Assembly (NCBI RefSeq): GCF_029223285.1
Contig: NZ_JARHUJ010000007.1
Span: 310,001 to 374,000, forward strand
DNA from: Paraflavitalea sp. CAU 1676
Lineage (GTDB): Bacteria > Bacteroidota > Bacteroidia > Chitinophagales > Chitinophagaceae
Length of the DNA: 64,000 nt
Reading direction: 5' to 3'
Within the stretch, counting starts at the first letter, position 1; every line of letters starts with the position of its first letter. A program made the position numbers and the translations under genes. Below are positions 19,272 through 28,641 of the stretch, in pieces. A model generated the notes under the pieces. It was not told where the DNA came from. It ran no database searches and saw nothing but the letters and a program-made list of their open reading frames with translations.

Positions 19272-21734
19272 CTACTCCTTTGGCTGGATAATATGAATAT
19301 CCGTTTGCGGAAATGGAATTACAATGCCTGCATGGCGCAAGGCTTCATCGATCTGTGTTGCCACTTCGTTACGCACAAGGAGGAACTCGCGTATATTACC
19401 TACCCAGAAATAGAGATCGATCACCACCGCACTATCGGCAAACTCTCTTACTGATACAATGGGTTCGGGATACTTCATCAGCCTTTCGTTGCCGCGCAAT
19501 ACATTCTCGAGAAGTTCTTTTGCCTGTTTCAGGTTGGTGCCATAGGCCACACTGATCGAGAGGTTGATGCGTCGCCGGTTATTGCCCATGGTCCAGTTCA
19601 CCACATGGTGGCTCAGCAGGTCGCTGTTGGGCACTACCAGGCAGGCACCGTCGGATAAGTTCATCACACTGCTACGGAAACCGATCGATTTCATGGTACC
19701 GAGCTTGCCGTTCACCTCTACAATATCACCAACGTTTACAGGCTTCTCAAAGGCGATGATCAATCCGCTTACGAGGTTGCTCACCAACCCTTGCAAACCA
19801 AGACCAATACCTACACCCAATGCGCCCAATACGATCGTGAGCTTATCGAGTGGTATACCGGCCGCTGCAAAGGCAAAGAATATACCCAGCGAGAGGATGA
19901 AGATGCGGATCAGCAGCAACCAGCTGCCTACACCGGCCTTGCGCGTCTTTTTGTCTTTGTTGCGTTGATCGCCCGGCTCGCCGGCAAAAAAAGAAATGAT
20001 CTGCGAAAGTATGGTCGATACGGCGATGATGAGCAGAAAGATGAAGAGGCTATTGATCGTGAAGGTATAGCTGCCCAGCGTTCGTTCCGTGTCCAGGAAT
20101 TCTTTGAAAGGAGTCGCCGCCTGTTGAAAGGCGTAAAAGTTTCTGCCTACCAGGATAAACCAGCCCACCACGAGAAACACATAAAAGAAGGTGGGTGCTT
20201 TCTCCCCTACCCGGTTAAAGTCGATATAGAAGAACTTCCGGTCGGGGTGCTTATAGATCGTCGCAATGAGCCCGAGCCCTTCATTAATGAGCCGTACGGT
20301 CCACAGGAATAAGATCGCGATCACCAGTCCGGCATAGCCGCTCACCAGTAAAGTCTTGGCCAGGTTGTAACGCCCTGCAAGGTTGAAAATGACGGAAGCA
20401 CTTTCCACGACAGCCACAAAGGCGATGAAGTATACTATATTCTTTTCCCGCAACTCAAGGCGCTTCTTGCTGCGCAGCAAAAAAACACAGTAAATACTGC
20501 CGGCCAGGGCCAGCAACAGCATCCACCAGCGTTCGGCGCGCGAGGCCTGTAAAGCCATGTTGGTAACGCCTGCCAATACAAAAAAGAGCAGCATGGCCAA
20601 CCAGAAGCGCATCCAAAACGCGGTAATGTATTGATGCAGTATGAAAGCTAAACAGATGGCCATGATCAGCCACAAAATGAAACCAAAGATAAAGGGCGGT
20701 TGCAGGAAGAGGAACTGAAAGATACTGATCACGATGATCATCGCCGAGGCGAAAGGATAACGCAACACCAGTTGGCCCTTGAAGCCGGGATCGAGCTCCC
20801 GCTCTTCCTTCCATTTCTGCTTCAGGGCGTGCAGAAAATACCAGGAAGCCAGTATCAGCAGCAGCAATATCAGCAGGCGACCTATATAGTCATTGAAATA
20901 GTATTTTAACACGAGTCGCTCTTTGGCTACCGACAATTGCACGATCTCCTCCATGGGCCGGTGGCGCAGCGCTTCTTCCCAGAGGTAGGGAAATTCTTTG
21001 CTGATCAACCGGGCCGCCTGCTGCTTGCGCAATAATTCAACTTCTTCCAGGCGCGACCGCACGGTAAAAACCATCAGGTCATAATCCAATTGCAGCTGTT
21101 GCACGGCGTTCGATGATCGCCGCAGGGCGGTGTCGGCCGGGCCCAGGTCTTTTGCGACTACGGCTATCTTTTGAATATAGCGAACGGTTTGCACCGAATC
21201 GAACGGAAAAGTATACAGGGCCGAATCGGCCGAGAGTGAATCGATCTGGTTGATGTAGTCCGTCAACGTTTTCACATACCGCACCACATTACCGCGCCGC
21301 TGGTTCAATTTATCCAGCAAACCATCCAGTATAGAAGCCGCCACATCGAGGTTGCGGGCAGTTTGTCCCGATCCCTGGTTCACGAATATGCCGTCCTGCA
21401 CGATCATCAGTTCGTGGCTGGTTGTGCGCAGGTATTTCCGGTAGAAACCGGTGTCGATCCCTCTACGCAGAAAAATGCGTGCCCGTTCGCTGGTGTAGCG
21501 AAGCTCCTGCAACAGCTTTTCCTGTTGCAGGGCGATGCGGTCGTTGCGGTATTTTTCAATGCTGCTAACGGTTTCCGTTTTGCCAAACTGGCGCATGCGG
21601 TGCAGGAAACCGCTATCGGGGCCTTGGTGCGGAGCTGCCGTATCACCCCGTTGGGCCCGGGCGGCAATGCACAGGCCAGTCAGCATTACCAGGCACAGCA
21701 GCTTACATAAATGGGTTAGTGGTGGATGCTGCAT
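19272..21734 (-). CDS. Large MscS-family mechanosensitive channel
   Basis: An 820-residue membrane protein. A signal peptide (about 1-27) leads to a ~240-residue periplasmic, helix-rich region, then about ten hydrophobic segments, and the MscS core near residues 620-810: the pore-helix stretch GALGVGIGLGLQGLVSNLVSG, followed by the beta-domain EKPVNVGDIVEVNGKLGTMK and a conserved RSSVMNLSDGACLVVPNS. It resembles the long MscK/YbdG-like channels that release solutes on hypo-osmotic shock. Its ATG overlaps the stop of the preceding gene by one base (TAATG), so translation is probably coupled to that exported protein. Confidence 0.93.
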   Translation of the reverse strand: MQHPPLTHLCKLLCLVMLTGLCIAARAQRGDTAAPHQGPDSGFLHRMRQFGKTETVSSIEKYRNDRIALQQEKLLQELRYTSERARIFLRRGIDTGFYRKYLRTTSHELMIVQDGIFVNQGSGQTARNLDVAASILDGLLDKLNQRRGNVVRYVKTLTDYINQIDSLSADSALYTFPFDSVQTVRYIQKIAVVAKDLGPADTALRRSSNAVQQLQLDYDLMVFTVRSRLEEVELLRKQQAARLISKEFPYLWEEALRHRPMEEIVQLSVAKERLVLKYYFNDYIGRLLILLLLILASWYFLHALKQKWKEERELDPGFKGQLVLRYPFASAMIIVISIFQFLFLQPPFIFGFILWLIMAICLAFILHQYITAFWMRFWLAMLLFFVLAGVTNMALQASRAERWWMLLLALAGSIYCVFLLRSKKRLELREKNIVYFIAFVAVVESASVIFNLAGRYNLAKTLLVSGYAGLVIAILFLWTVRLINEGLGLIATIYKHPDRKFFYIDFNRVGEKAPTFFYVFLVVGWFILVGRNFYAFQQAATPFKEFLDTERTLGSYTFTINSLFIFLLIIAVSTILSQIISFFAGEPGDQRNKDKKTRKAGVGSWLLLIRIFILSLGIFFAFAAAGIPLDKLTIVLGALGVGIGLGLQGLVSNLVSGLIIAFEKPVNVGDIVEVNGKLGTMKSIGFRSSVMNLSDGACLVVPNSDLLSHHVVNWTMGNNRRRINLSISVAYGTNLKQAKELLENVLRGNERLMKYPEPIVSVREFADSAVVIDLYFWVGNIREFLLVRNEVATQIDEALRHAGIVIPFPQTDIHIIQPKE

Positions 21735-22585
21735 TATTTGGTATAAAGCGGGGATCTTTTCAACAGGTATTCCAGCGTGCTCTTGTAGGCGTCCTGCGTA
21801 TTCCAGAATGAAGTACGGTCCTGCGCATACACGGTGGCGCCTTTATCGTTGTACATGTTCAGCGAAAGCTTGGTTTGGAAGTTCTGCGTAGTGGTGCCGG
21901 AAGAATAGTCGCTGTAGGTCTTTTTTGATTTATCGTCTTTGGGATCATCCTTTTTAGTGGTGGTACCGCTGCTGGATTGATAGCTGGTTTGGTTGGTCTT
22001 GTTCATATTCACGATGCCTTCTACCACATATTCAACCCCGAGTATATTGCAGATATCATCCATCGTATAACCTTTGATGGATTCCTTGGTAACGCCCGCT
22101 TTGATGAGCAGGGCGTTGGTGGTGCGGGGGTTCAGCACTTCAAATACACCAGAGTGTTTGCTCATGAAAGAAAAGGTTTCGTTTTGTACCTGCTCGGCAA
22201 TGGCATCATCCGCCGCCGCACCATCGCGTACGAAGGTGAAAGGCAGCACAGCTATTTTGTTATGGTGATCGGCGAAGCCCGGGCCGTCTTTAGAAGCGCT
22301 GGCGCCGGCCGGCTGACTTTTGGCTTCGGAGGGCAGCGCCGGTTTGTTGTATACCTCGATGCGGCCACTGGCGTAGGTGATCTTCATAATATCGGCCTTC
22401 TTGATGTTGTACACGAGCGTTTCGCCGGTATAAGAGAATTCGATGTCGTTGTCATTAATCTTCAGCACTTTGCCATTCAACTCATCCCCATTGAGCTTGA
22501 GGATCACATCGTTCTTGGCGGGTTGTTGTGCAGTGGCTGCCAGCATGGTAAACAGGCAGCAAACCATAAACAGCAGTTTTTTCAT
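21734..22585 (-). CDS. Exported protein of unknown function coupled to MscS
   Basis: A 283-residue protein. The ATG at 22583-22585 starts a clear signal peptide (MKKLLFMVCCLFTMLAATAQ). Residues ~25-80 have a small beta-rich pattern (DVILKLNGDELNGKVLKIND) seen in many Bacteroidota exported proteins that sense or bind at the cell envelope. Residues ~115-200 (KIAVLPFTFVRDG; YTMDDICNILGVEYVVEGIV) resemble the curli-assembly CsgG/TolB-N-like module that predicts an ATPase-free lipoprotein fold. A Ser/Thr/Lys-rich linker (about 205-235) precedes a short C-terminal beta part. The stop overlaps the MscS start (TAATG), pointing to a shared envelope role. Function is not known. Confidence 0.7.
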   Translation of the reverse strand: MKKLLFMVCCLFTMLAATAQQPAKNDVILKLNGDELNGKVLKINDNDIEFSYTGETLVYNIKKADIMKITYASGRIEVYNKPALPSEAKSQPAGASASKDGPGFADHHNKIAVLPFTFVRDGAAADDAIAEQVQNETFSFMSKHSGVFEVLNPRTTNALLIKAGVTKESIKGYTMDDICNILGVEYVVEGIVNMNKTNQTSYQSSSGTTTKKDDPKDDKSKKTYSDYSSGTTTQNFQTKLSLNMYNDKGATVYAQDRTSFWNTQDAYKSTLEYLLKRSPLYTK

Positions 22586-22634
22586 CGTGATAACATTTAA
22601 AAGGTTGAACAGGTTGTTCCTAAAGATAAGCAAA

Positions 22635-23675
22635 TCATTTAATCCCGACTTTGCGCGTGAGGTTTTCGATGCCCGTTTTCATCCAGCGGGGAGCGCGCAG
22701 CCGGTACCCGGCAGCGATCTGAAAAGCGGCATAATCGTCATCGGTGCTGGCGCCGGTGTGCCCCTGTCGAAAGCTGGCATTTTGCCAATGCAGGTACGCG
22801 CTGGCAAAGAAGCGCTTGCCGTTGTAGCCGATGCCCGCCCTGCCATCGAAGCGGAACATAAAGTTGTCCTGGTGGTTGGTAACGGTGGTCGTTTGCGAGC
22901 GGGTATCAAAAGAACTGAAGATATACCCGGCATTGGGCGTAAGGCCCAGCGAGGCATACCACTGCTGGTCTACCACCAGCGTGTAGTGGTAACCGGCACC
23001 CAGCAATAGCTCCCAGTTCCTGCCTTTTTGGGTAAAGCCGTTGGGCGATATTTCCGATTGATCGTCGTTGACATAATAGCGATACAGGAATTGCGGAATA
23101 AAACTGCCGGCGCTTTTCAATTGCCGTTCCGATTGCGTAGTCACCGCGCTTACGGAAAACTGCGGGTTGAAGTTGTACGCCGTAGCGCCTCTGAATTGCG
23201 TAAATACCAGGTCGGGTATCTTCACATAGGGTTTGCCGGGACTCCACGTGGGGTCGAAGTCGCCGGTATTTTCCAGGTAAAATCCTTTGGTTCGTTTGTA
23301 CGACAGGTCTTGCAGCCAATGCCGGAAGATGAAGCTGGTGGAGATGCCACCGCTATGGGTGGTACCTTTTTCGTCGTCGTCATTATTACCGGGCAAAAAG
23401 CGCGGAACAAAACTGATGCCTACATCGATGAAGCGATAGGTAAATCCGAAGCGCGAGCTGGAAATGGCGTTGGGGCTTAGCTTGATGTGCGTGTTGGGCG
23501 TCTTCACCGCCAGCTTTTCGATATCGGAGCTTTGGGTGAATTTGAAGGTCATATACTCTTCCAGGGTCTGTATCTTACTGGCAGCAGCACGTGGGCGCAC
23601 ACTATCTGCAGATGGCGCTTGTGCCCATGCCCGGCAGCAGGTGCCTACAAGGATCAGTAAGCAGTATTTGGTCAT
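22635..23675 (-). CDS. DUF4421-like outer-membrane protein
   Basis: A 346-residue exported protein. The ATG at 23673-23675 starts MTKYCLLILVGTCCRAWAQ, a signal peptide ending AWAQA; an in-frame ATG eight codons upstream is possible. The segment THIKLSPNAISSSRFGFTYR, alternating beta-strands, and the repeated aromatic residues at strand ends fit DUF4421, a family of predicted beta-barrel or barrel-associated proteins in Bacteroidota. It is on the same strand as the MscS pair (50 bp upstream of it) and may be co-transcribed. Role unknown. Confidence 0.65.
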   Translation of the reverse strand: MTKYCLLILVGTCCRAWAQAPSADSVRPRAAASKIQTLEEYMTFKFTQSSDIEKLAVKTPNTHIKLSPNAISSSRFGFTYRFIDVGISFVPRFLPGNNDDDEKGTTHSGGISTSFIFRHWLQDLSYKRTKGFYLENTGDFDPTWSPGKPYVKIPDLVFTQFRGATAYNFNPQFSVSAVTTQSERQLKSAGSFIPQFLYRYYVNDDQSEISPNGFTQKGRNWELLLGAGYHYTLVVDQQWYASLGLTPNAGYIFSSFDTRSQTTTVTNHQDNFMFRFDGRAGIGYNGKRFFASAYLHWQNASFRQGHTGASTDDDYAAFQIAAGYRLRAPRWMKTGIENLTRKVGIK

Positions 23676-23745
23676 ATAACAAAAATACCTACTTAACACA
23701 TTTATCCCTACATTTAGCGCGTTAAGTTTAAAAGTGCCTGGCTTT

Positions 23746-24171
23746 ATGATGCGTCGACCAATCCTAACGCTTATTTGTACTGCTTTTCTTATTCAATTCT
23801 CACCGGGAAATTGATTTCCCTATGGGTACGATATCACGCATTTCAGCAATGGCCGTACGGTAACGCCCAACCTGGGGTTAAACATGATGGGCTTTAGCTG
23901 GGTAAAGCAGGAGCGTTTTTTCCCAGCCATGCATGCCGGCTATGAGTTCATGTTTTGGCAATTGGCCATCCGGCTACAGATAGGCGCTCACCTCAGCAGT
24001 ATGGGGCGGGCGTTGAAGGGCAATACGTTCATCCGGCCATCGGTGCGTTACAACATCAACAACCGGCTGTTTGCGCAGCTGGGCCTCAAAACCATGCAGG
24101 GCGGCACGGCCGATTGGGTGGAGTGGGGATTGGGTTATCAGGTGTTTCAGTCCAGGAGGGATAGGAATTAG
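23746..24171 (+). pseudogene. Decayed PagL-like lipid A deacylase (acyloxyacyl hydrolase)
   Basis: ATG codons at 23746 and 23749 begin a signal-peptide-like stretch (RRPILTLICTAFLIQFS) that ends at an in-frame TGA 23 codons on. The same frame continues immediately with GYDITHFSNGRTVTPNLGLN, containing the HFSN active-site pattern of PagL/acyloxyacyl hydrolases (catalytic His and Ser). It ends with a barrel C-terminus (GYEFMFWQLAIRLQIG; LKTMQGG..WVEWGLGYQ). Compared with intact Bacteroidota relatives the region between signal peptide and HFSN, and about 50-60 residues after GLN, appear missing. The remaining 95-codon stretch from ATG 23884 lacks the catalytic motif. It is therefore read as a pseudogene with internal deletions and a nonsense codon; comparison with relatives is from memory. 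Confidence 0.6.
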
Positions 24172-24231
24172 TTGCTCAATGTTCTTCAATCAATGGTCCA
24201 ACATTTCGTACATCATTGTTGTATACTTGAT

Positions 24232-24256
24232 ACTGCCACCCTCAGTGGCAGTTTTT
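24232..24256 (+). terminator. Intrinsic terminator after the pagL-like remnant
   Basis: Perfect 8-bp stem ACTGCCAC / GTGGCAGT, loop CCTCA, followed by TTTT. It is retained 60 bp downstream of the decayed gene. Confidence 0.8.
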
Positions 24257-24593
24257 CGTAGATATCCACGGTATAGGTTACACACTCGTTGGTGCCTGCC
24301 AACAGCACCCAACCTATTCCTGGAAAATGGGCGCCCACTGCCCTATTGCCAGCGTTTTAAATGTGGATGAATGGCAACGGTTTTCCATCGGCTAAGCGGT
24401 GGCTTCATTTTTACATAGGCTCCTTCGGCTGTTATGTACAGCTATCAATCGACATACTCCCCGCCCACCGCATCCTGCTGCTGTTACGAGCTATTAACTC
24501 CCCCACCCACCATGTCATGCAACATTATCAAACAGGTAACTAACAGGATTGTCAATTAAATACTAAAGTTCAAGCATTAAAAAAGAGTAGATT
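24257..24593. other. Intergenic stretch without a recognised gene
   Basis: About 340 bp between the terminator and the OmpA-family gene. Short open frames on both strands have no recognisable product or start context. The last ~60 bp are A-rich and probably hold the promoter and leader of the OmpA gene; no TAnnTTTG element is evident. Confidence 0.5.
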
Positions 24594-26009
24594 ATGAAGC
24601 GTTTATCCTTATTGGTCTTTAATCTTGCTATGTTGTCATCGGTCACCGTGTTCAGTCAGCAAGAAACCAAAACACCACAGCTAATCAAAGAGCGTTACAC
24701 CATTTCCGGAGGTATCCTGGGGGCCTATAACCTATCGAATATGCGTGTGGGCGACAACAATGGAAACATTGAATCGGGCGATTGGAAATCGGGCTATGCC
24801 GGGGGCCTATGGGCCAATTTCCCGATAGGTGGAAAGGTAGTGTCCATCGAACCGCAGGTGCAGTACTCCCGGGTAGGCGGCAAAATAACTACGCCCAACC
24901 CCAGTGGCAACCTCGATCAAACATTGGATTACCTGTCTGTACCCGTTTTATTCAAATGGAGTTCCAAGTCGGTGGCGTTGTTCGCTGGTCCGCAGTTCGA
25001 TTTTCTGCTGGATGCAAAGAATAAGAATACCGACACCAAGAACAAAGATTCCTATGAAAGCAGCGATATATCACTCACGGGCGGGTTGGAGTTTATGCCC
25101 CATGGGCGCATATCCATCTATGCGCGGTATATCCATGGCATAAAGAACATCAACAAATCATCCTCGCCCGAGTATTTTAACCAGGGAGGGCAGGCAGGTA
25201 TCAAACTGAAACTGTTTGGCAAGTTTGTACCGGGCGATAAAGATGCCGATGGGGTCATCGACTCAAAAGACAAATGCCCCACGGTGGTGGGTGTTAGCCG
25301 GTATGATGGTTGCCCTATTCCCGATACAGATGGTGATGGGGTAAATGATGAGCAGGATAAGTGTCCCAACCAAACAGGCCTGGCCAAGTACCAGGGTTGT
25401 CCCATACCCGATACCGATGGGGATGGCATTAATGATGAGGAAGATAAATGCCCCACTGTGGCAGGCACTGCCAAATACCAGGGATGCCCCATACCGGATA
25501 CGGATGGTGATGGCATCAACGATGAGCAGGATAAATGTCCCAACCAGGCGGGCCTCGCTAAATACCAGGGATGCCCGATACCCGATACGGATGGCGATGG
25601 CATCAATGATGAGGAAGACAGGTGCCCCAATGAACCGGGTGTACCGGAAATGAAGGGTTGTAAGAAGATCGAGAAGTTCGAAGCGAGCCGGGTAACCTTT
25701 GCCTCCAGCAAATCGGTACTCACTGTGCAGGGCCAGCGTGAGTTGGATGTAGTGGTGGCCTTTATGCAGCGGGCACCGGAGGGGTTAAAGATCAGTTTGA
25801 TAGGTCATACCGACAATACGGGGTCCGACAAGATCAACAATCCGCTGTCTCAGGCCAGGGCCGATGCTGCGAAAGCCTACCTGGTGAGTAAGGGTATCGA
25901 TGGCTCGAGGATCAGCACCGAAGGCCGTGGATCAACAGAACCTATTGCTACGAATGATACCAAACAGGGTAAGATGCAGAACCGAAGGGTTGAGGTATCG
26001 ATTCAGTAG
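24594..26009 (+). CDS. OmpA-family protein with thrombospondin type-3 repeats
   Basis: A 471-residue outer-membrane protein. Signal peptide residues 1-21 (SSVTVFSQ). Residues ~28-210 form an eight-stranded beta-barrel of the outer-membrane-protein type (GGILGAYNLSNMRVGDN; SVPVLFKWSSKSVALFAGPQ). Five thrombospondin type-3 calcium-binding repeats follow (about 218-355), each with DxDGDGxxDxxDxCP and a closing GCPIP. The C-terminal OmpA domain (about 363-471; SLIGHTDNTGSDKINNPLSQ, then RGSTEPIATN..QNRRVEV) binds peptidoglycan. The calcium-binding stalk probably spaces barrel and peptidoglycan domain. A strong terminator ends the gene, so it is monocistronic. Confidence 0.96.
   Translation: MKRLSLLVFNLAMLSSVTVFSQQETKTPQLIKERYTISGGILGAYNLSNMRVGDNNGNIESGDWKSGYAGGLWANFPIGGKVVSIEPQVQYSRVGGKITTPNPSGNLDQTLDYLSVPVLFKWSSKSVALFAGPQFDFLLDAKNKNTDTKNKDSYESSDISLTGGLEFMPHGRISIYARYIHGIKNINKSSSPEYFNQGGQAGIKLKLFGKFVPGDKDADGVIDSKDKCPTVVGVSRYDGCPIPDTDGDGVNDEQDKCPNQTGLAKYQGCPIPDTDGDGINDEEDKCPTVAGTAKYQGCPIPDTDGDGINDEQDKCPNQAGLAKYQGCPIPDTDGDGINDEEDRCPNEPGVPEMKGCKKIEKFEASRVTFASSKSVLTVQGQRELDVVVAFMQRAPEGLKISLIGHTDNTGSDKINNPLSQARADAAKAYLVSKGIDGSRISTEGRGSTEPIATNDTKQGKMQNRRVEVSIQ
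25320..25667 (+). repeat. Four tandem 87-bp TSP3-coding repeats
   Basis: Units start at 25320, 25407, 25494 and 25581, each encoding 29 residues beginning PDTDGDG. Units 1 and 3 share EQDKCPN..GLAKYQG, while units 2 and 4 share the EED variant, giving a 174-bp higher-order pattern. A more divergent fifth repeat precedes them. They are coding, not CRISPR. Confidence 0.9.
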
Positions 26010-26058
26010 TTAATTCAAAGCACTTCTGATTTCTACATAGAAGCAGCGAGTGAAGGAT

Positions 26059-26094
26059 AACGAGGTGATCATGTTTATTGATCACCTCGTTTTG
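26059..26094 (+). terminator. Intrinsic terminator of the OmpA gene
   Basis: Perfect 13-bp stem AACGAGGTGATCA / TGATCACCTCGTT, loop TGTTTAT, followed by TTG and T-rich sequence, 49 bp after the stop. Its right arm and following bases recur near 36347. Confidence 0.88.
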
Positions 26095-26333
26095 TATTAT
26101 TGAATGGCTTTAATCGCCTGCGGTTAAAGTTGCCGCCGGGTATTTTAATTAGGCGCCACCGTATAATTAGGCTACCTTTACTCGAGTCAGGCTTTATTTC
26201 TTCTCTTTTCGTATAATAGTCCTTTCTGTCAATCTACCTATTGCTTTAGGTCCCTCATTTGCAAATCAGGTGTTGTTTTATAACTGCTCTAGTGGCGGTT
26301 ATGGATCGCGGCATCATTTAAACAGCTAATCTT

Positions 26334-27542
26334 ATGTCAACAGTTATTACTCCCTCCAGGATATTATTGATCAGTACATTTCTCCCTGCCAAATGCGGAA
26401 TAGCCAGTTTTGCACAGGATCTGTTGGCTGCTGCAATCCTGCAACCGAAGAAGGCTTTTTTGGTCAGCGTCTGTGCATTGGACAAAGAGAAAAATGCCTA
26501 CCTGTACCAGCCGCCGGTGTCCATGATCATGGATGGCCATCACCTCGATTCCTGTATTAAAGCCGCCGGTCTTATTAACCGGGATGCCTCTATAGAACTC
26601 ATCTGTATCGAACATGAATTTGGTTTGTATGGAGGTGAAATGGGTGAATACCTGCTGGGATTCCTGGCACTGCTGGAGAAACCATTTGTCATCAGGTTCC
26701 ATACCGTATTACCTGCCCCCGATAGCAAGCGATTGAAAATCGTGCAGACCGTAGCATTGCTGGCTGATAGAATAATCGTCATGACAAAGAATGCCGCCCG
26801 TCTGCTGCAGGAAGATTACCAGATCGGTAACGATAAGATGTGCATCATACCACATGGCACCCATGAAAAAAACAGGACCAACGTATTGCAACTGAAAGCC
26901 AAGTACAACCTGAGAAGAAAATTGGTATTGACCACCTTTGGATTATTAAGCCCTAATAAGGGCATCGAAAAAGGTATTCTGGCCATGAAAGAGATCAGCG
27001 TAGCTTTTCCAGGGTCTGTATATATCATTGTCGGACAAACGCATCCCAATTTGCTGGCCCAGGAGGGCGAGAAGTACCGTTCTTATTTGCAACAGTTGAT
27101 TGACGATAATAACCTGCAGAAGAATGTCCGGCTGATCAATGAATATGTGCCCACCGAAAAGCTAATGGAATATCTCGCCCTCACAGATATCTACTTGTTT
27201 ACCTCGAAAGACCCATACCAGGCCATGAGCGGAACCTTCCTGTATGCTATGAGTGCCGGATGCCCTGTTATTTCCAACAAATTTGTGCTCGCTGAGGAGA
27301 TGTTGAATGAGCAATCGGGCATCATGCTGAAAGGGAATGATGAACATGAACTGGCAGAGCAGGCTATTTTGCTGTTGCAACAGCCCAAGCTCAGAAAGCA
27401 AATGGGCTATCAGGCCTATCTGCAAACAAGAGATACTGTCTGGAATAAAGTAGCATCGATGCACACGGACCTCTTTTGCCAGATCCTGGGTAAAACCCTG
27501 GCGCCGGTAACCAGGGTGATCGTATCTCCCGTCAACGATTAA
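26334..27542 (+). CDS. GT4 glycosyltransferase (first of the glycan cluster)
   Basis: A 402-residue cytoplasmic glycosyltransferase of the GT-B/GT4 type. The N-terminal domain has STFLPAKCGIASFAQDLL, a common acceptor-side motif of this group. The C-terminal donor domain has TFGLLSPNKGIEKGILAM, and later PYQAMSGTFLYAMSAGCPVIS, equivalent to the E-x7-E nucleotide-sugar region although the first Glu is replaced by Gln. The next gene starts 10 bp after its stop, and a third gene overlaps that one, making a three-gene operon. Sugar and acceptor are unknown; the convergent GH130 suggests mannose-containing glycan. Confidence 0.9.
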   Translation: MSTVITPSRILLISTFLPAKCGIASFAQDLLAAAILQPKKAFLVSVCALDKEKNAYLYQPPVSMIMDGHHLDSCIKAAGLINRDASIELICIEHEFGLYGGEMGEYLLGFLALLEKPFVIRFHTVLPAPDSKRLKIVQTVALLADRIIVMTKNAARLLQEDYQIGNDKMCIIPHGTHEKNRTNVLQLKAKYNLRRKLVLTTFGLLSPNKGIEKGILAMKEISVAFPGSVYIIVGQTHPNLLAQEGEKYRSYLQQLIDDNNLQKNVRLINEYVPTEKLMEYLALTDIYLFTSKDPYQAMSGTFLYAMSAGCPVISNKFVLAEEMLNEQSGIMLKGNDEHELAEQAILLLQQPKLRKQMGYQAYLQTRDTVWNKVASMHTDLFCQILGKTLAPVTRVIVSPVND

Positions 27543-27552
27543 AACAAAAAAC

Positions 27553-28641
27553 ATGGAAACAACAATAAAAAGACCAGTCGAAAAGCCACTTGCTTTTACA
27601 GACCGGCAATTACCTGTCCTTAATTTTAAGCACATCGGTAGCCTCACCGACCTCACCGGTATCATCCAGCATGCTGTATTTGCGATGCCAAACCGTAAAG
27701 AAGGTTATTGCATAGACGACAATGCCCGCGCTTTGCTATTTGCCGTCTGGGCAGGCAAAGGCAGCAAAAAACAGGAAGCCAGCGATTACCTGTCCGTTTA
27801 CCTGAGCTTCATACACTATATGCAAACCGATGATGGGTACTTTCGCAACTTCATCAGCTATTCCAAAGCAACCCACGAAGAAAGAGGCTCTGAGGATTCC
27901 TACGGAAGAACGTTAATGGCCCTCGGCTTTATGGTAAACGAGTGCCGCGTACCGCTGCTTACCAGAACGGCGATAGACATCTTCACAAAAGCTTATCCGC
28001 ATGCCGAAAAACTCGTTTCAATACGAGGCATGGCCAATTCCATTATTGGGATATGCCAGTTTATAAAATTCAACTACCCGGATGACCTGAAAAGAGATAA
28101 AGTGATCCTCTTGTCAGACAAGATGGTCAGCATGTACCGGGCAACAAAAAAAGAAGGGTGGAACTGGTTTGAGCCAGTACTTACTTACGATAATGCCATA
28201 CTGCCACTGGCTTTGTTGAACGCGTACGAAGTGACCCAGCAAGAGGAGTACCTCGATATAGCTTTTGAGGCCATGGCCTTTTTGGAGTCAAAAGTATTTG
28301 TAAATGGAATCCTGCGTCCGATAGGCAATCAGGGCTGGTTATCGATCGATGGTGGCGCGCCTGCCCAGTTCGATCAACAGGGCATTGATGCTATGGCAAT
28401 GGTTTTGTACTACCAGCAGGCTTACCGGCTCACGCGCGAAGACCAATACCGGGAGTATATGTATAAAAGCTACCAATGGTTCCTGGGCGCCAATGACCTT
28501 GCCCTATCCTTGTACGACCCGGCTACCGGCGGATGTGCGGATGGGCTGCACAGTACGGGCATCAACCTGAACCAGGGTGCAGAGAGCACGCTCGCTTATT
28601 GGATATCTCACCTGGTGGTAGCTTCAACCCTCGAAGAATGA
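27553..28641 (+). CDS. Alpha/alpha-toroid glycosidase-like protein of the GT cluster
   Basis: A 362-residue cytoplasmic protein with no signal peptide. The helical repeat pattern and segments such as GYCIDDNARALLFAVWAG, EDSYGRTLMALGFMV, GWNWFEPVLTYDNAILPLAL and QFDQQGIDAMAMVLYYQ resemble six-hairpin (alpha/alpha)6 enzymes acting on sugars. Such a protein is regularly found between GT4 genes next to GH130 in Bacteroidota. Acidic residues in IDDNAR, EDSYG and TYDNA are candidate catalytic positions, but no family activity is established. It lies 10 bp after the first GT4 gene and overlaps the second by ATGA. Confidence 0.7.
   Translation: METTIKRPVEKPLAFTDRQLPVLNFKHIGSLTDLTGIIQHAVFAMPNRKEGYCIDDNARALLFAVWAGKGSKKQEASDYLSVYLSFIHYMQTDDGYFRNFISYSKATHEERGSEDSYGRTLMALGFMVNECRVPLLTRTAIDIFTKAYPHAEKLVSIRGMANSIIGICQFIKFNYPDDLKRDKVILLSDKMVSMYRATKKEGWNWFEPVLTYDNAILPLALLNAYEVTQQEEYLDIAFEAMAFLESKVFVNGILRPIGNQGWLSIDGGAPAQFDQQGIDAMAMVLYYQQAYRLTREDQYREYMYKSYQWFLGANDLALSLYDPATGGCADGLHSTGINLNQGAESTLAYWISHLVVASTLEE

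Noticed and set aside
24257-24593. Short open frames before the OmpA gene
   Set aside because: No domain signature, no start context, and they overlap the probable promoter region.
25320-25667. Regular direct repeats suggesting a CRISPR array
   Set aside because: The repeats are 87 bp, in frame, and encode TSP3 calcium-binding units within an OmpA protein; there are no spacers.
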